This document shows, piece by piece, positions 36,269 to 45,053 of a stretch of 64,000 nt of DNA. Both the position numbers and the translations under genes were made by a program. Location of the stretch: contig NZ_JAMXLH010000048.1 in assembly GCF_024281035.1 (NCBI RefSeq), positions 1 through 64,000 of the forward strand, in the 5' to 3' direction. The notes under the pieces were generated by a model, which saw nothing but the letters and a program-made list of their open reading frames with translations, did not search any database and was not told the origin of the DNA. Positions within the stretch are counted from its first letter, which is position 1. Each line of letters begins with the position of its first letter. The DNA is from Paraburkholderia sp. (GTDB lineage Bacteria > Pseudomonadota > Gammaproteobacteria > Burkholderiales > Burkholderiaceae).

Positions 36269-37221
36269 GTCACGTCCTTATCACCGGTGCCAACGGCTTC
36301 GTCGGGCGCGCCTTGTCCAGTGCGCTTTTGTGCGCCGGGCATTTGACGACCGGTCTGATCAGGCAGCCGGGGGGATGTGTGAACGGTACGCAGGAATGGA
36401 TTCACACGGGGGCGAACTTCACGGGACTGGCCGAAGCATGGCCCGCCGCGCTTCAAGTTGACTGCGTCGTGCACCTCGCCGCGCGAGTCCACGTTATGCA
36501 GGACGTGGCTTCGGACCCGATTGCCGAATTTCGGGCGACGAATGTCGATGGGACCTTGCGGGTCGCTAAAGCCGCCCGCGCTAAAGGCGCTCGGCGCATG
36601 GTTTTTGTCAGTAGTATCAAGGCAATGGGTGAGGCAGATGCGGGTCACCCGCTTCGCGAGGACGCGCTGCCACTCCCGCTGGAGCCGTATGGACAGTCGA
36701 AATACGAGGCCGAGCAAGCCTTGATCCAATACGGCAACGAGTCTGGACTCGAAATCGTGATTGTCCGGCCGCCACTCGTTTACGGCCCCGGCGTGCGGGC
36801 CAACTTCCTTCGGCTGATGACTGCCATTTCCAAAGGCTTGCCGTTGCCGCTTGGTGCCATTCGCGCGAAGCGCAGTCTTGTCTACGTCGAGAATCTGGCC
36901 GACGCGCTGGTGCATTGCGTGACCGAGCCAAGAGCAGGGGGGCAGTGTTTCCACGTTGCCGATGGCGATGATCTGACGGTGACCGAACTGGCTCAGTCCC
37001 TGGCCAGGCACCTGCAGGCGCACGCTCGCCTTTTGCCGGTGCCATCAGGCTGGTTGCGCCTGGCGGGCCGGTTGACTGGCCGCTCGGCGCAGGTCGATCG
37101 TCTGATAGGCAGTTTGCAGGTGGATACGAACCACATTCGCACCGTTCTCGGTTGGTGTCCTCCGTATTCGACCGATCAGGGGCTGGCCGCTACTGCCCGC
37201 TGGTATCGAGCGACGCATTGA
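36265..37221 (+). CDS. NAD-dependent epimerase/reductase, WbpV-like (UDP-QuiNAc synthesis)
   Basis: 318 residues, ATG 36265 overlapping the upstream stop. Extended SDR: VLITGANGFVGRALSSALL, VHLAARVHVM, FVSSIKAMGE and YGQSKYEAEQ (Tyr-x3-Lys). Length and neighbours (a WbpL/WecA-type transferase and a WbpM-type dehydratase) match WbpV/WreQ-type reductases that turn the WbpM 4-keto product into UDP-N-acetylquinovosamine. A C4-epimerase or UDP-FucNAc-forming role is the main alternative. Confidence 0.82.
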   Translation: MSHVLITGANGFVGRALSSALLCAGHLTTGLIRQPGGCVNGTQEWIHTGANFTGLAEAWPAALQVDCVVHLAARVHVMQDVASDPIAEFRATNVDGTLRVAKAARAKGARRMVFVSSIKAMGEADAGHPLREDALPLPLEPYGQSKYEAEQALIQYGNESGLEIVIVRPPLVYGPGVRANFLRLMTAISKGLPLPLGAIRAKRSLVYVENLADALVHCVTEPRAGGQCFHVADGDDLTVTELAQSLARHLQAHARLLPVPSGWLRLAGRLTGRSAQVDRLIGSLQVDTNHIRTVLGWCPPYSTDQGLAATARWYRATH

Positions 37222-37229
37222 GGTCGTCC

Positions 37230-38264
37230 ATGGTCATGCAAGCTTCTACGACGACACTCTGGGCAGGCCCCGCGCTGGCCGCTCTCGCGGCAGCCTGCGC
37301 ATGCGCGCTGATTCTGCTGGTGTTACTGAAAACGGGCCTCGCCTGGCGCCTTGCCACCGATATTCCAAACGATCGCTCGCTTCACGTGCGTCCGACGCCA
37401 CGCGTGGGCGGCTGGGGCATCGTGCCAGTCGCCGTGGTGGGCTTTCTGCTGGTCGCACCGAGCCTTTGGTGTGCGGCTGTGGCAACCACGTTCCTCGCCG
37501 CCCTGTCCCAGATCGATGACCGGCGCGGGCTGCCTGCTCGTGTCAGATTCGCGGCCCACCTGATAGCTGTCGTCGGCTTTGTCGCTTGCTATCCTGCGCC
37601 GGTGCCCTGGATGTTGCTCGCCGCCTTATCGCTTCTGATGATATGGCTGGTCAATCTTTACAACTTCATGGACGGCGCGGATGGTCTCGCCGGCGGTATG
37701 GCCATGTTTGGCTTCGGTGGTTACGCCGTGGCGGCGCTGACGGCCGCCCATCCCCAACCCGAACTGGCACTTGCGTGCGCGTTGGTGGCCGGCGCGGCGC
37801 TCGGTTTCCTGCTGTTCAATTTCCACCCTGCGCGGATTTTCCTGGGCGACGCCGGCTCGATTTCGTTGGGCTTCCTGGCTGGTGCGCTTGGCTATTGGGG
37901 ATGGCTGCGCGGCGTCTGGCCTATCTGGTTTCCGGTTGGGGTGTTCGCGCCCTTCATCATCGATGCCTCGATGACCCTCGCGCGCCGTTTGCTACGTGGC
38001 GAAAAGTTCTGGCACGCTCACCGGGAGCACTACTATCAGCGCATGGTGCGTTCAGGGATGGGGCATGCCAGAACCGCCATGATCTGGTATGCGGTGATGT
38101 CGGTAGGGATCACACTTGCGTTATTTGCACTTGGGCGGCGTCCGGCTGTTCAATGGTGCGTTGTCGCTGCGTGGATCGTCGTTCTCCTGCTATTGGGAGC
38201 GGCAGTAGATCTGCGTTGGCGTCGTTTTCAATCAACACTGTCCGAGCAATCCTCTGAGGTATGA
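37230..38264 (+). CDS. Undecaprenyl-phosphate HexNAc-1-phosphate transferase (WbpL/WecA family)
   Basis: 344 residues from ATG 37230 (ATG 37236 also possible). A MraY/WecA-type polytopic enzyme with about 10-11 helices. Active-site loops are recognisable: DDRRGLPARVRF (Asp-Asp), NLYNFMDGADGLAGG, FLGDAGSISLGFL and the HAHREHYYQRM His loop. It transfers QuiNAc-1-P or FucNAc-1-P from UDP to undecaprenyl phosphate and so starts the O-unit. It is flanked by the WbpV-like and WbpM-like genes, the same trio as in Pseudomonas and Burkholderia O-antigen loci. Confidence 0.92.
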   Translation: MVMQASTTTLWAGPALAALAAACACALILLVLLKTGLAWRLATDIPNDRSLHVRPTPRVGGWGIVPVAVVGFLLVAPSLWCAAVATTFLAALSQIDDRRGLPARVRFAAHLIAVVGFVACYPAPVPWMLLAALSLLMIWLVNLYNFMDGADGLAGGMAMFGFGGYAVAALTAAHPQPELALACALVAGAALGFLLFNFHPARIFLGDAGSISLGFLAGALGYWGWLRGVWPIWFPVGVFAPFIIDASMTLARRLLRGEKFWHAHREHYYQRMVRSGMGHARTAMIWYAVMSVGITLALFALGRRPAVQWCVVAAWIVVLLLLGAAVDLRWRRFQSTLSEQSSEV

Positions 38265-40153
38265 CGCTGATGTTTAAAGGTAAAGCCTCGCTGCTATCCC
38301 TCAGTGCTTTTCTGTTCGATCTGCTCGCGGTCGCGGCAACATGGCTGAGCGCCTACGTTATCCGCTTCAACGGCTCCGTGCCGGCTGATTTCATGCGCGG
38401 CGGGTTGCATTCGTTATTCTGGGTTCTGCCGATCTACGGCTTGATGTTCCGTATTTTTGGCTTGTACCGCGGCATGTGGGTGTTCGCGAGCCTGCCGGAC
38501 CTCGTACGGATCTCAAAGTCCATCATCGTGGGTGCGCTACTCACGATGGTGGTTTCGGTGCTGGTGCAACCTGTGCCGATCGTGCCGCGTTCTGTGCTGC
38601 TCGTCTCGCCGCTACTGTTGTTCCTCCTCATGGGCGGCTCCCGCGCGCTCTATCGCGCGACCAAGGAGTTTTATCTGTACGGCGGTCTCGTTGGCGAGGG
38701 CAAGCCCGTGGTCGTACTCGGCGCGGGCTCTGCGGGGGCGAGCCTCGCCCGCGAGCTGTCGCGCTCGAGCGAGTGGCGCCTCGTTGGCCTGCTGGATGAC
38801 GATGTAGCCAAACATGGACGCGAAATCTACGGCTACAAGGTGCTGGGTTCGATCAGCGAACTACCGCAACTGGCGGCGTCGCTCAAGACCGAATACGCGA
38901 TCATCGCAATTCCTTCTGCATCCGTGGACACGCAGCGCCGCGTAGCGACGCTGTGCGTGCGCGCTGGCGTGCGCGCCATGGTCCTGCCGGCCTTGACAAC
39001 GCTGACGCAAGGTCAGGCATTCCTTTCGCGGGTCCGGCAGATCGACCTCGAAGACCTATTGGGCCGTGATCCGGTCAAGATCGATACGCCGCACGTCGAA
39101 GCCTTGCTGCGCAATCGCGTGGTCATGGTGACGGGAGCGGGCGGTTCGATCGGCTCGGAACTGTGTCGCCAGATCCTGCGCTTCGAGCCGGCACAGCTCA
39201 TCGCCTTCGATCTGTCCGAATATGCGATCTACAAGCTCACGGAAGAGCTGCACGACCGCTTCCCTGGTCTGCCGGTGGTTGCCGTGATTGGCGACGCCAA
39301 GGATTCTTTATTACTTGATTCGGTGCTGTCGCGGTATGCGCCGCATATCCTCTTTCACGCGGCGGCCTACAAACATGTGCCGCTCATGGAAGGGCAGAAC
39401 GCGTGGCAAGCGGTTCGCAACAACGTGCTTGGGACTTATCGTGTGGCGCGGGCTGCGATCCGTCACGATGTGAAGCACTTCGTTCTGATTTCGACCGACA
39501 AGGCCGTCAATCCCGCCAACGTGATGGGGGCGAGCAAGCGCCTCGCGGAGATGGCGTGTCAGGCCCTGCAGCAAACGAGCACGCGTATCCAGTTCGAAAC
39601 GGTGCGCTTCGGCAATGTGCTGGGCAGCGCGGGCAGCGTGATTCCGAAGTTTCAGCAACAAATCGCGAAGGGCGGTCCGGTCACTGTGACGCATCCGGAG
39701 ATCACGCGCTTCTTCATGACGATTCCCGAAGCCTCGCAACTGGTGCTGCAGGCGTCAAGCATGGGACGCGGCGGCGAGATCTTTATTCTTGATATGGGCG
39801 AGCCGGTTAAGATCGTCGATCTGGCCCGCGATCTGATCCGCCTCTATGGGTTCAGCGAGGAGCACATCGAGATCGAGTTCACGGGGTTACGGCCGGGCGA
39901 GAAGCTGTACGAGGAGTTGCTTGCCGACGATGAAACCACCACGCGTACGGCGCATCCCAAATTGCGGATCGCTCAGGCGCGTGGCGTGCCGGATCACCTG
40001 CTGGACGACCTGTTGCCATGGTTGATGCAGCACCGCGTGTTGTCCGATCAGGATGTTCGGCGTGACCTGCGTCGCTGGGTGCCGGAATATCAGCCGACAT
40101 TGGCGCCGCCGCTGCGGAGCGTGCCTGATGTGGTGGGCGCTCGCGCGTCGTAG
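38261..40153 (+). CDS. UDP-GlcNAc 4,6-dehydratase, membrane-anchored (WbpM/CapD-like)
   Basis: 630 residues, ATG 38261 overlapping the upstream stop (ATGA). About four N-terminal membrane helices (residues 10-135), a first Rossmann-like domain (VVLGAGSAGASLARELSRS, about 147-165) and a catalytic extended SDR domain from about 285 (VMVTGAGGSIGSELCRQIL, FHAAAYKHVPLMEG, STDKAVNPANVMGASK). The usual Tyr of Tyr-x3-Lys is Met in VMGASK, as in the WbpM group. It supplies the 4-keto-6-deoxy-HexNAc intermediate. End of the operon; IS scars follow at once. Confidence 0.94.
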   Translation: MTLMFKGKASLLSLSAFLFDLLAVAATWLSAYVIRFNGSVPADFMRGGLHSLFWVLPIYGLMFRIFGLYRGMWVFASLPDLVRISKSIIVGALLTMVVSVLVQPVPIVPRSVLLVSPLLLFLLMGGSRALYRATKEFYLYGGLVGEGKPVVVLGAGSAGASLARELSRSSEWRLVGLLDDDVAKHGREIYGYKVLGSISELPQLAASLKTEYAIIAIPSASVDTQRRVATLCVRAGVRAMVLPALTTLTQGQAFLSRVRQIDLEDLLGRDPVKIDTPHVEALLRNRVVMVTGAGGSIGSELCRQILRFEPAQLIAFDLSEYAIYKLTEELHDRFPGLPVVAVIGDAKDSLLLDSVLSRYAPHILFHAAAYKHVPLMEGQNAWQAVRNNVLGTYRVARAAIRHDVKHFVLISTDKAVNPANVMGASKRLAEMACQALQQTSTRIQFETVRFGNVLGSAGSVIPKFQQQIAKGGPVTVTHPEITRFFMTIPEASQLVLQASSMGRGGEIFILDMGEPVKIVDLARDLIRLYGFSEEHIEIEFTGLRPGEKLYEELLADDETTTRTAHPKLRIAQARGVPDHLLDDLLPWLMQHRVLSDQDVRRDLRRWVPEYQPTLAPPLRSVPDVVGARAS

Positions 40154-40214
40154 TAACGCGCTCGCCGTGGCATGCCGGTGCCAAGTCCTGGAATAGGTTG
40201 ACAGTAATCGCGCA

Positions 40215-40430
40215 CTAAGACGCCCGATGCACCGCATCGGGCGTTTTGTATTTGAGGGCGGTATGGGGGCGTTCGTATTTGTAGATGTGCACTGACTGTT
40301 CAACCATCCAGGTTGCCTGCTTGAGACCGGCGGGGCGTTGCAGCAGAAACTCGCCTTTGAGGATGCCATTGACCAGTTCGGCCAGCGGGTTCTGATAGCA
40401 GTCGTAGCTGACTGTCATCAAGTAGCGCAA
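40215..40430 (-). pseudogene. IS3-family OrfB C-terminal remnant
   Basis: A 71-codon fragment with the tail signature of IS3-family integrase domains: YDCYQNPLAELVNGILKGEF, then HIYKYERPHTALKYKTPDAV and the stop at 40215. Everything upstream of the last catalytic Glu region is gone. It lies 61 bp beyond the wbpM-like gene on the opposite strand. Confidence 0.8.
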
Positions 40431-40524
40431 CCCGTGACGCCGATCGATGTCCTAGTAGACCGTTGAATAGTATTGGGTGAATTCAACCGGTCGTCGCAAC
40501 ACGTTCAACAAACGAGGAGTTGCG

Positions 40525-41220
40525 ATGGGGAAACTCGAACATGGTCTTTGCCGTCGGGACATCCGTCCCGCCCTCGGATCGATTGGCCATCCGGGTGCTG
40601 GTCTTAAGGGAGCACTGCAGCGATTCTGGAAAGCAATTGCGCTGGGCATGCCGACGGACGATGCTGCGATCGGTGCCGGCGTGTCGTCCGCAGTCGGTGC
40701 ACGCTCGTTCAGGCATGCTGGTTGCGTGCCTAATGTCAGCCTCGAAGCACCCTCGGAGCACTACCTGTCGTTTGCTGATATAGAAGAGATTGCGCTGCTG
40801 CGAGCGCAAGGTCATGGAGTCGGGGAGATTGCAGGAAGAGCCGGCAGGAGTGCGTCGACGATCTCACGTGAGTTATGTCCAAACGCGGTAACTCGAAGCG
40901 GCTCTAAATAGAGTACCGTACTACCACCGCACAGTGGCACGCGCAGCGCCGTGCGAAGAGCCCTGAGACTGTCAAGCTTGCTGACAACCCCACACTTCGC
41001 GATTACGTTCAACAGTGGCTCGCTGGTTCGATCACAACATCGCATGGACAGCGCACCAGGCCACAGGGGGCGTGGACTGGACGCCGCCGCGACCGACGCC
41101 AGAATCGGCCCTGGGCATGGTCGTGGAGTCCGGAGCAGATCGCCAACAGATTGCCAATCGACTTCCCGGATGATCACTCGATGAGAATCCCCCACGAGGC
41201 TATATCGCAGGTCGCGTAGT
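40525..41220 (+). pseudogene. IS30-family transposase remnant
   Basis: From ATG 40525 the text reads as an IS30-type N-terminus; clear matches are HYLSFADIEEIALLRAQGHG and the HTH GRAGRSASTISRELCPNA, ending in a premature TAG at 40909-40911. The match goes on in another frame (EYRTTTAQWHAQRRAKSP) and then SWSPEQIANRLPIDFPDDHS with MRIPHEAI. Several frameshifts are present and the DDE catalytic half is absent. It points towards the following methyltransferase gene. Confidence 0.78.
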
Positions 41221-41397
41221 CTCGACAGGGACTCGATCGATCGCGTCCTTGTCGTTGGGTGCGTGAGTATTTGACGCAACAATACATCCAGACACATTTT
41301 CTGGTGACAATGGTCGGAGAGATTGTGTGAGTTTCGGAAAGGGACGCTATCAGGTCGATTCGACAATATGCTGCACTATGTGCATCAGGAGGAGATT

Positions 41398-42441
41398 ATG
41401 ATTCAATGCGTAATCTGTGAGTCGCACGCTGTAGACAACTACAAGAAGATAGACAACGTCGAGTTCTACACATGCCGCGGATGCGGCTCACTCTTTGCGG
41501 ATCCTGGATTTTTGCATGCAATGGAGGAAGGCGCCGCATCAAACTACAACGACGCGTACTGGAAAACGGAGCTACGCGCCGCCAGGGAGAGGTCATACGG
41601 TTCGTCATTGCAGCGCGTCGCGGAGACTTTCTTCTACAGCCGGCTTCCGATCACCCGCTTTATTGATATCGGTTCCGGACCAGGATATTTGCTAGATTCA
41701 CTTACCGCCGCATTACCCGACGCAGCCAATATGTTTTTCGGCGTGGAGCTCTTTCCGCCCGAGTCGGCCTTCCGGTCAAAACACCCGAACTACAAGCTGT
41801 GCCCTCTCGCGGATGTCGGTCAAAAGTTCGAGGCGGGGGTCTGTATCGAGGTCATCGAGCATTTAACGCCATCCATGCTCGATGCACTAGCAAAACAGAT
41901 GGCGCAGATATCAGTACCCGGCGCGGTCTACTTGATTAATTCTGGACAACCCGAGTATGTACTAAATGAAGACCCCGGGTATCTGGACCCTCACGGCCGG
42001 GGACACATCATATCTTATTCGCTCGAGGGGGCCAGACTGATATTTGAGCCGTATGGTTTCACGGTAATCCCATTACCAGGACGTCATTGGGCTTTCCTTG
42101 TCGAATACCAATCGGATTTCATAACTAAGGAACCGATCGAGCAACTTGAGGCGCGGATCTGGTCTCCTCTTCCAGAGAACGTTGCGACCCTCCGGGACGG
42201 AGGTGGAGGCCCCTTAATGTACTGCACCGGGCTGGAGGCAGCACGTTGTTACCTGGAACATGCCACCGTAATACAGCGCACCGCGTGGGCGCGGTCACTC
42301 CAAGCGGAAATAGATCGATTGGAATTAGAACGTGTGAATGACGTCTCTCCCAATGACCCCCCTTTAGAGATGAAAAGTAGCATCGATCATGCAGGACTAC
42401 TTGGGCGCGCGCGACGCTGGGTGCAGCGCCACACGAGTTGA
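41398..42441 (+). CDS. SAM-dependent methyltransferase with N-terminal zinc ribbon
   Basis: 347 residues from ATG 41398, preceded by an excellent AGGAGGAG ribosome site. An N-terminal Cys-x2-Cys pair set (Cys 4, 7, 26, 29: CVICES, CRGCGS) forms a small zinc ribbon as in sugar C-methyltransferase-like proteins. A class I Rossmann domain follows (RFIDIGSGPGYLLDSL, VCIEVIEHLTPSMLDAL). Probably methylates a sugar or a sugar-linked intermediate of one of the glycans; the substrate is unknown. It sits alone between IS30 debris and truncated genes, is moderately AT-richer than its surroundings, and may be a late acquisition. Confidence 0.75.
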   Translation: MIQCVICESHAVDNYKKIDNVEFYTCRGCGSLFADPGFLHAMEEGAASNYNDAYWKTELRAARERSYGSSLQRVAETFFYSRLPITRFIDIGSGPGYLLDSLTAALPDAANMFFGVELFPPESAFRSKHPNYKLCPLADVGQKFEAGVCIEVIEHLTPSMLDALAKQMAQISVPGAVYLINSGQPEYVLNEDPGYLDPHGRGHIISYSLEGARLIFEPYGFTVIPLPGRHWAFLVEYQSDFITKEPIEQLEARIWSPLPENVATLRDGGGGPLMYCTGLEAARCYLEHATVIQRTAWARSLQAEIDRLELERVNDVSPNDPPLEMKSSIDHAGLLGRARRWVQRHTS

Positions 42442-42701
42442 CGTCTTAGACGGGCACGCCCTGGCGTATCGTGCACGTGTGCGAAAAGTTCGCGCTGCGC
42501 AGCGAGTCCGGCAGCGGCGCCCGTGAGGCCCTTGTAGGCGACCAGAAAGTTATTGATCTCGTTGAGGCTGTCGATGGCCCCGATACTTCCAGGCACCGCG
42601 GTGTTCAACTTCACGGTATTCCCGATCGACTCCGCCAGGTCCTTGCCAGTCAGGAAATCGAATTTGATGCCGACTTGCGCGAGATAGACATAGCTCGAGA
42701 A
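42441..42701 (-). pseudogene. Fragment of an unrecognised coding sequence
   Basis: An open minus-strand stretch whose third codon positions are mostly G or C, as expected of a real gene. The predicted peptide begins near SSYVYLAQVGIKFDF and continues through GSIGAIDSLNEINNFLV and helices rich in Ala. It has no start of its own, is joined to a galE fragment at one side and to the methyltransferase gene end at the other. I do not recognise the family. It appears to be a remnant of a deleted gene. Confidence 0.4.
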
Positions 42702-42724
42702 CCGTACGTCGGCGTGGCGATGTC

Positions 42725-42846
42725 GCCGGGTGTCGCCGGACGATTTCATAAGGCACGGGCTGGTTTAATGCCTGCTCGAAAGCCTTCACGATTTCGAGCA
42801 CGCTGTATCCGCGACCGGTGCCCAGATTCACGATAAAGCGCGAATC
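42725..42846 (-). pseudogene. galE C-terminal fragment
   Basis: About 40 codons of a UDP-glucose 4-epimerase C-terminus: FIVNLGTGRGYSVLEIVKAF followed by EQALNQPVPYEIVRRHP, after which the frame is lost where GalE would read PGD. No catalytic part remains. It is sandwiched between a glycosyltransferase fragment and an unknown fragment on the same strand. Confidence 0.78.
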
Positions 42847-42977
42847 GACGCAGCACTGAGCGCCTCGCAGAGCAGCCCGTTGACCCCAATTTCGACAACC
42901 TCGCGGCAAGACGGTACATCCGTCGCAACAATGGGGCGGCCCATTGCGCCTGCTTCCATCAACGTGCGCGGCCGCAT
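42828..42977 (-). pseudogene. GT4 glycosyltransferase C-terminal fragment
   Basis: A 49-codon frame beginning at an ATG that overlaps the OafA stop (TGATG). It reads MEAGAMGRPIVATDVPSCRE, then VVEIGVNGLLC, the typical nucleotide-sugar-binding Glu loop of family 4 glycosyltransferases, and then degenerates into the galE fragment. The rest of the enzyme is missing, so this is a deletion scar. Confidence 0.75.
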
Positions 42978-44902
42978 CAGAACACGATACCTCCGCCGCG
43001 ATCGAGATCGATCGCCACAAGCCGCGAACCGTAACCGGAGAGATGCGCGGAATCCCAGTACAGCGGGTGGTCATTCGATTCGACTTCGCAATAGCCGCCG
43101 TTTTCACACAGCGCAGAAGCCGTGTCCAGGTAGACGAAACCACGCGCATGCGCTTCGGCTTGCAGGAGCGCACTCACTGCTTCGTGGCTGTTCTCGTAAT
43201 CGGCCGTGCGCTCGAGTTCGAACGGCACGTTATATGCGGCCTTCTTCGCGAGACCGATCGGCACATTCGCGCTTGCGCCTGGCGTATCGCCGATCAAATA
43301 GACGTGCACCTTTTGCGCAGCAAGCCAGTCAAGCGTTTTGGCGAGCGCGGCTTTGAACGCCTGAGGCGTCTCTTTATAGTACGCAGGCCATGCGGCGTGC
43401 AGGATCACCGTTTCAGGTTTTGTCGCGGCGACCAGGGCGGGCATCGCCGCCTGATTGTCGGCGCAGCGTTTGCGCGCGGGCGCATAACTCGATGGAAAGC
43501 CGAGAAACGGCGGGCAGCCGTCTGCCACCGCGAGCACACCGGCTTTGCCGTGTCGACTCGCAAGAACGGAGAGTCCTTCAGCGAGCGCGGCCGCGTGCGA
43601 ATCGCCGAGCACAACGAACGTACGTCGCGCGTGAGACGCGCCGAGCCTGCACAACCCGCGAGCATCGCCGTCGGCAGGGGCCGTCCGCGTGAGGCAGGAC
43701 CGGAACGCTCCCACGTCTGCGGAACCTTCGGAGAGGAGCGTTACCGCACCCGGAAACCGCTGCGGCAGGCCACTTGTAGCAGCGATGACGAACGCGGTCA
43801 GCAACGGCACGGTTGCGAACGTCGATATCGCAGCGAGCCGTTTGCCCCGGAGGCCGTCGGGGCGGCGGAACGGCAATTCGATGAAGCGCCACGAGGCGAG
43901 GCCGCACGCGAGCGAGAGCAGCACGATCGTCACTGCCCTGTAGACGAACGGATAATCAGAAAAGTGCACGAATCCGTAGTTGAGGAACACGATAATGGGC
44001 CAGTGCCACAGATAGATCGAATACGACGCCTGACCCAGGAGACGAACTGGCTTCCGGGTCAAAAGCGAATGCAGGATGCCGGGGCGGACGCCTTCGCGCA
44101 CGAGGATCGCCGTCGCGATGCATGGCACGAGCGCCGCCGCGCCAGGAAAGAGCGTGGAGACATCGTAGTGCACGGTGCAAAACGCGATGGCGCCAACCGC
44201 GGCGGCCGCCAGGACGCGCGATACCGCAGGCGGCAATGTGCGGACCGGAGCGAGTGCAAGCAGACCGCCCACAGCGAACTCCCACATGCGCCCAGGCAGC
44301 AGATAAAACGCTGCTTCCAGTTTGTAGAAGGCGAGCAGTGCGACCGAGAGCGCAAATGACGTCACTGCCATGAGCGCGAGCGTCGTCAGGTCGCTGAGTT
44401 TCATCCGGCGGCACACGATGAACGCAAACGGGTAAAGCATATAAAACTGCCATTCGACGGCAAGCGACCACGTGTGCAGCAGTGGGTTGTACAGCAGGTC
44501 TGGGGAAAAGTAGCTGGTTGCCCGGTAGAACACGATGTTCGACACGAAGCCAATGCACGAGACGAGCCCGGGAAGCAGCATCTCCAGATGGATCGGCAGA
44601 AAGACGAAAGATGCAACGACTCCGATCGTGGCCACGGCAGCCAGGTAAGTCGGTCCGATACGGCGGAACCGGCTCGCGTAAAAGTGAAGGATCCCGCTGC
44701 GGTCCAGCTGCATCTTCGACAAGATGCGGGTGATCAGAAATCCGGAGATGACGAAAAATAGATCGACGCCGATGAAGCCGCCTGAAAATCCCGGCATACC
44801 GACGTGATAGAGGAGCACCAGCGTCACGGCGACACAGCGCAGGCCATCGATATGGTCGATGTAGTCGCGGTTGGTCGTTGACGAATGCAGATCGTACGTC
44901 AT
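42977..44902 (-). CDS. Acyltransferase 3 - SGNH fusion (OafA-like O-acetyltransferase)
   Basis: 641 residues from ATG 44902 (TTG 44968 would add 22 residues). Residues about 12-375 form the polytopic acyltransferase-3 domain with YIDHIDGLRCVAV, LLYHVG (His 33) and FFVISGFLITRI. Residues about 395-641 are a periplasmic SGNH domain with GDSHAAAL (Ser 435) and the Asp/His pair in DSAHLS near 617-620. OafA-type enzymes take acetyl from acetyl-CoA and O-acetylate periplasmic glycan. The last codons read GGGIVF and the stop overlaps the glycosyltransferase fragment, so the extreme C-terminus may have been trimmed by the nearby deletion. It probably follows the GH16 gene on one transcript. Confidence 0.9.
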   Translation of the reverse strand: MTYDLHSSTTNRDYIDHIDGLRCVAVTLVLLYHVGMPGFSGGFIGVDLFFVISGFLITRILSKMQLDRSGILHFYASRFRRIGPTYLAAVATIGVVASFVFLPIHLEMLLPGLVSCIGFVSNIVFYRATSYFSPDLLYNPLLHTWSLAVEWQFYMLYPFAFIVCRRMKLSDLTTLALMAVTSFALSVALLAFYKLEAAFYLLPGRMWEFAVGGLLALAPVRTLPPAVSRVLAAAAVGAIAFCTVHYDVSTLFPGAAALVPCIATAILVREGVRPGILHSLLTRKPVRLLGQASYSIYLWHWPIIVFLNYGFVHFSDYPFVYRAVTIVLLSLACGLASWRFIELPFRRPDGLRGKRLAAISTFATVPLLTAFVIAATSGLPQRFPGAVTLLSEGSADVGAFRSCLTRTAPADGDARGLCRLGASHARRTFVVLGDSHAAALAEGLSVLASRHGKAGVLAVADGCPPFLGFPSSYAPARKRCADNQAAMPALVAATKPETVILHAAWPAYYKETPQAFKAALAKTLDWLAAQKVHVYLIGDTPGASANVPIGLAKKAAYNVPFELERTADYENSHEAVSALLQAEAHARGFVYLDTASALCENGGYCEVESNDHPLYWDSAHLSGYGSRLVAIDLDRGGGIVF

Positions 44903-45053
44903 GCTTTTCCCCGACGTGTCACGGTCGAAAAGCGGGCCGAACGTTTGGCTGGTTTGCACCTTCACCAACGGAAGCGATCACCTCGACCCGGTGCGGTGAA
45001 CAGCCCGGTGGCAAGCCGATCGGACCGATGCATTTTGCAATTGCTGCATCGTA

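Noticed and set aside
42944..44359. 471-codon plus-strand frame opposite the OafA-like gene
   Set aside because: Low-complexity Arg/Glu shadow; the minus strand carries the acyltransferase-SGNH protein with catalytic residues.
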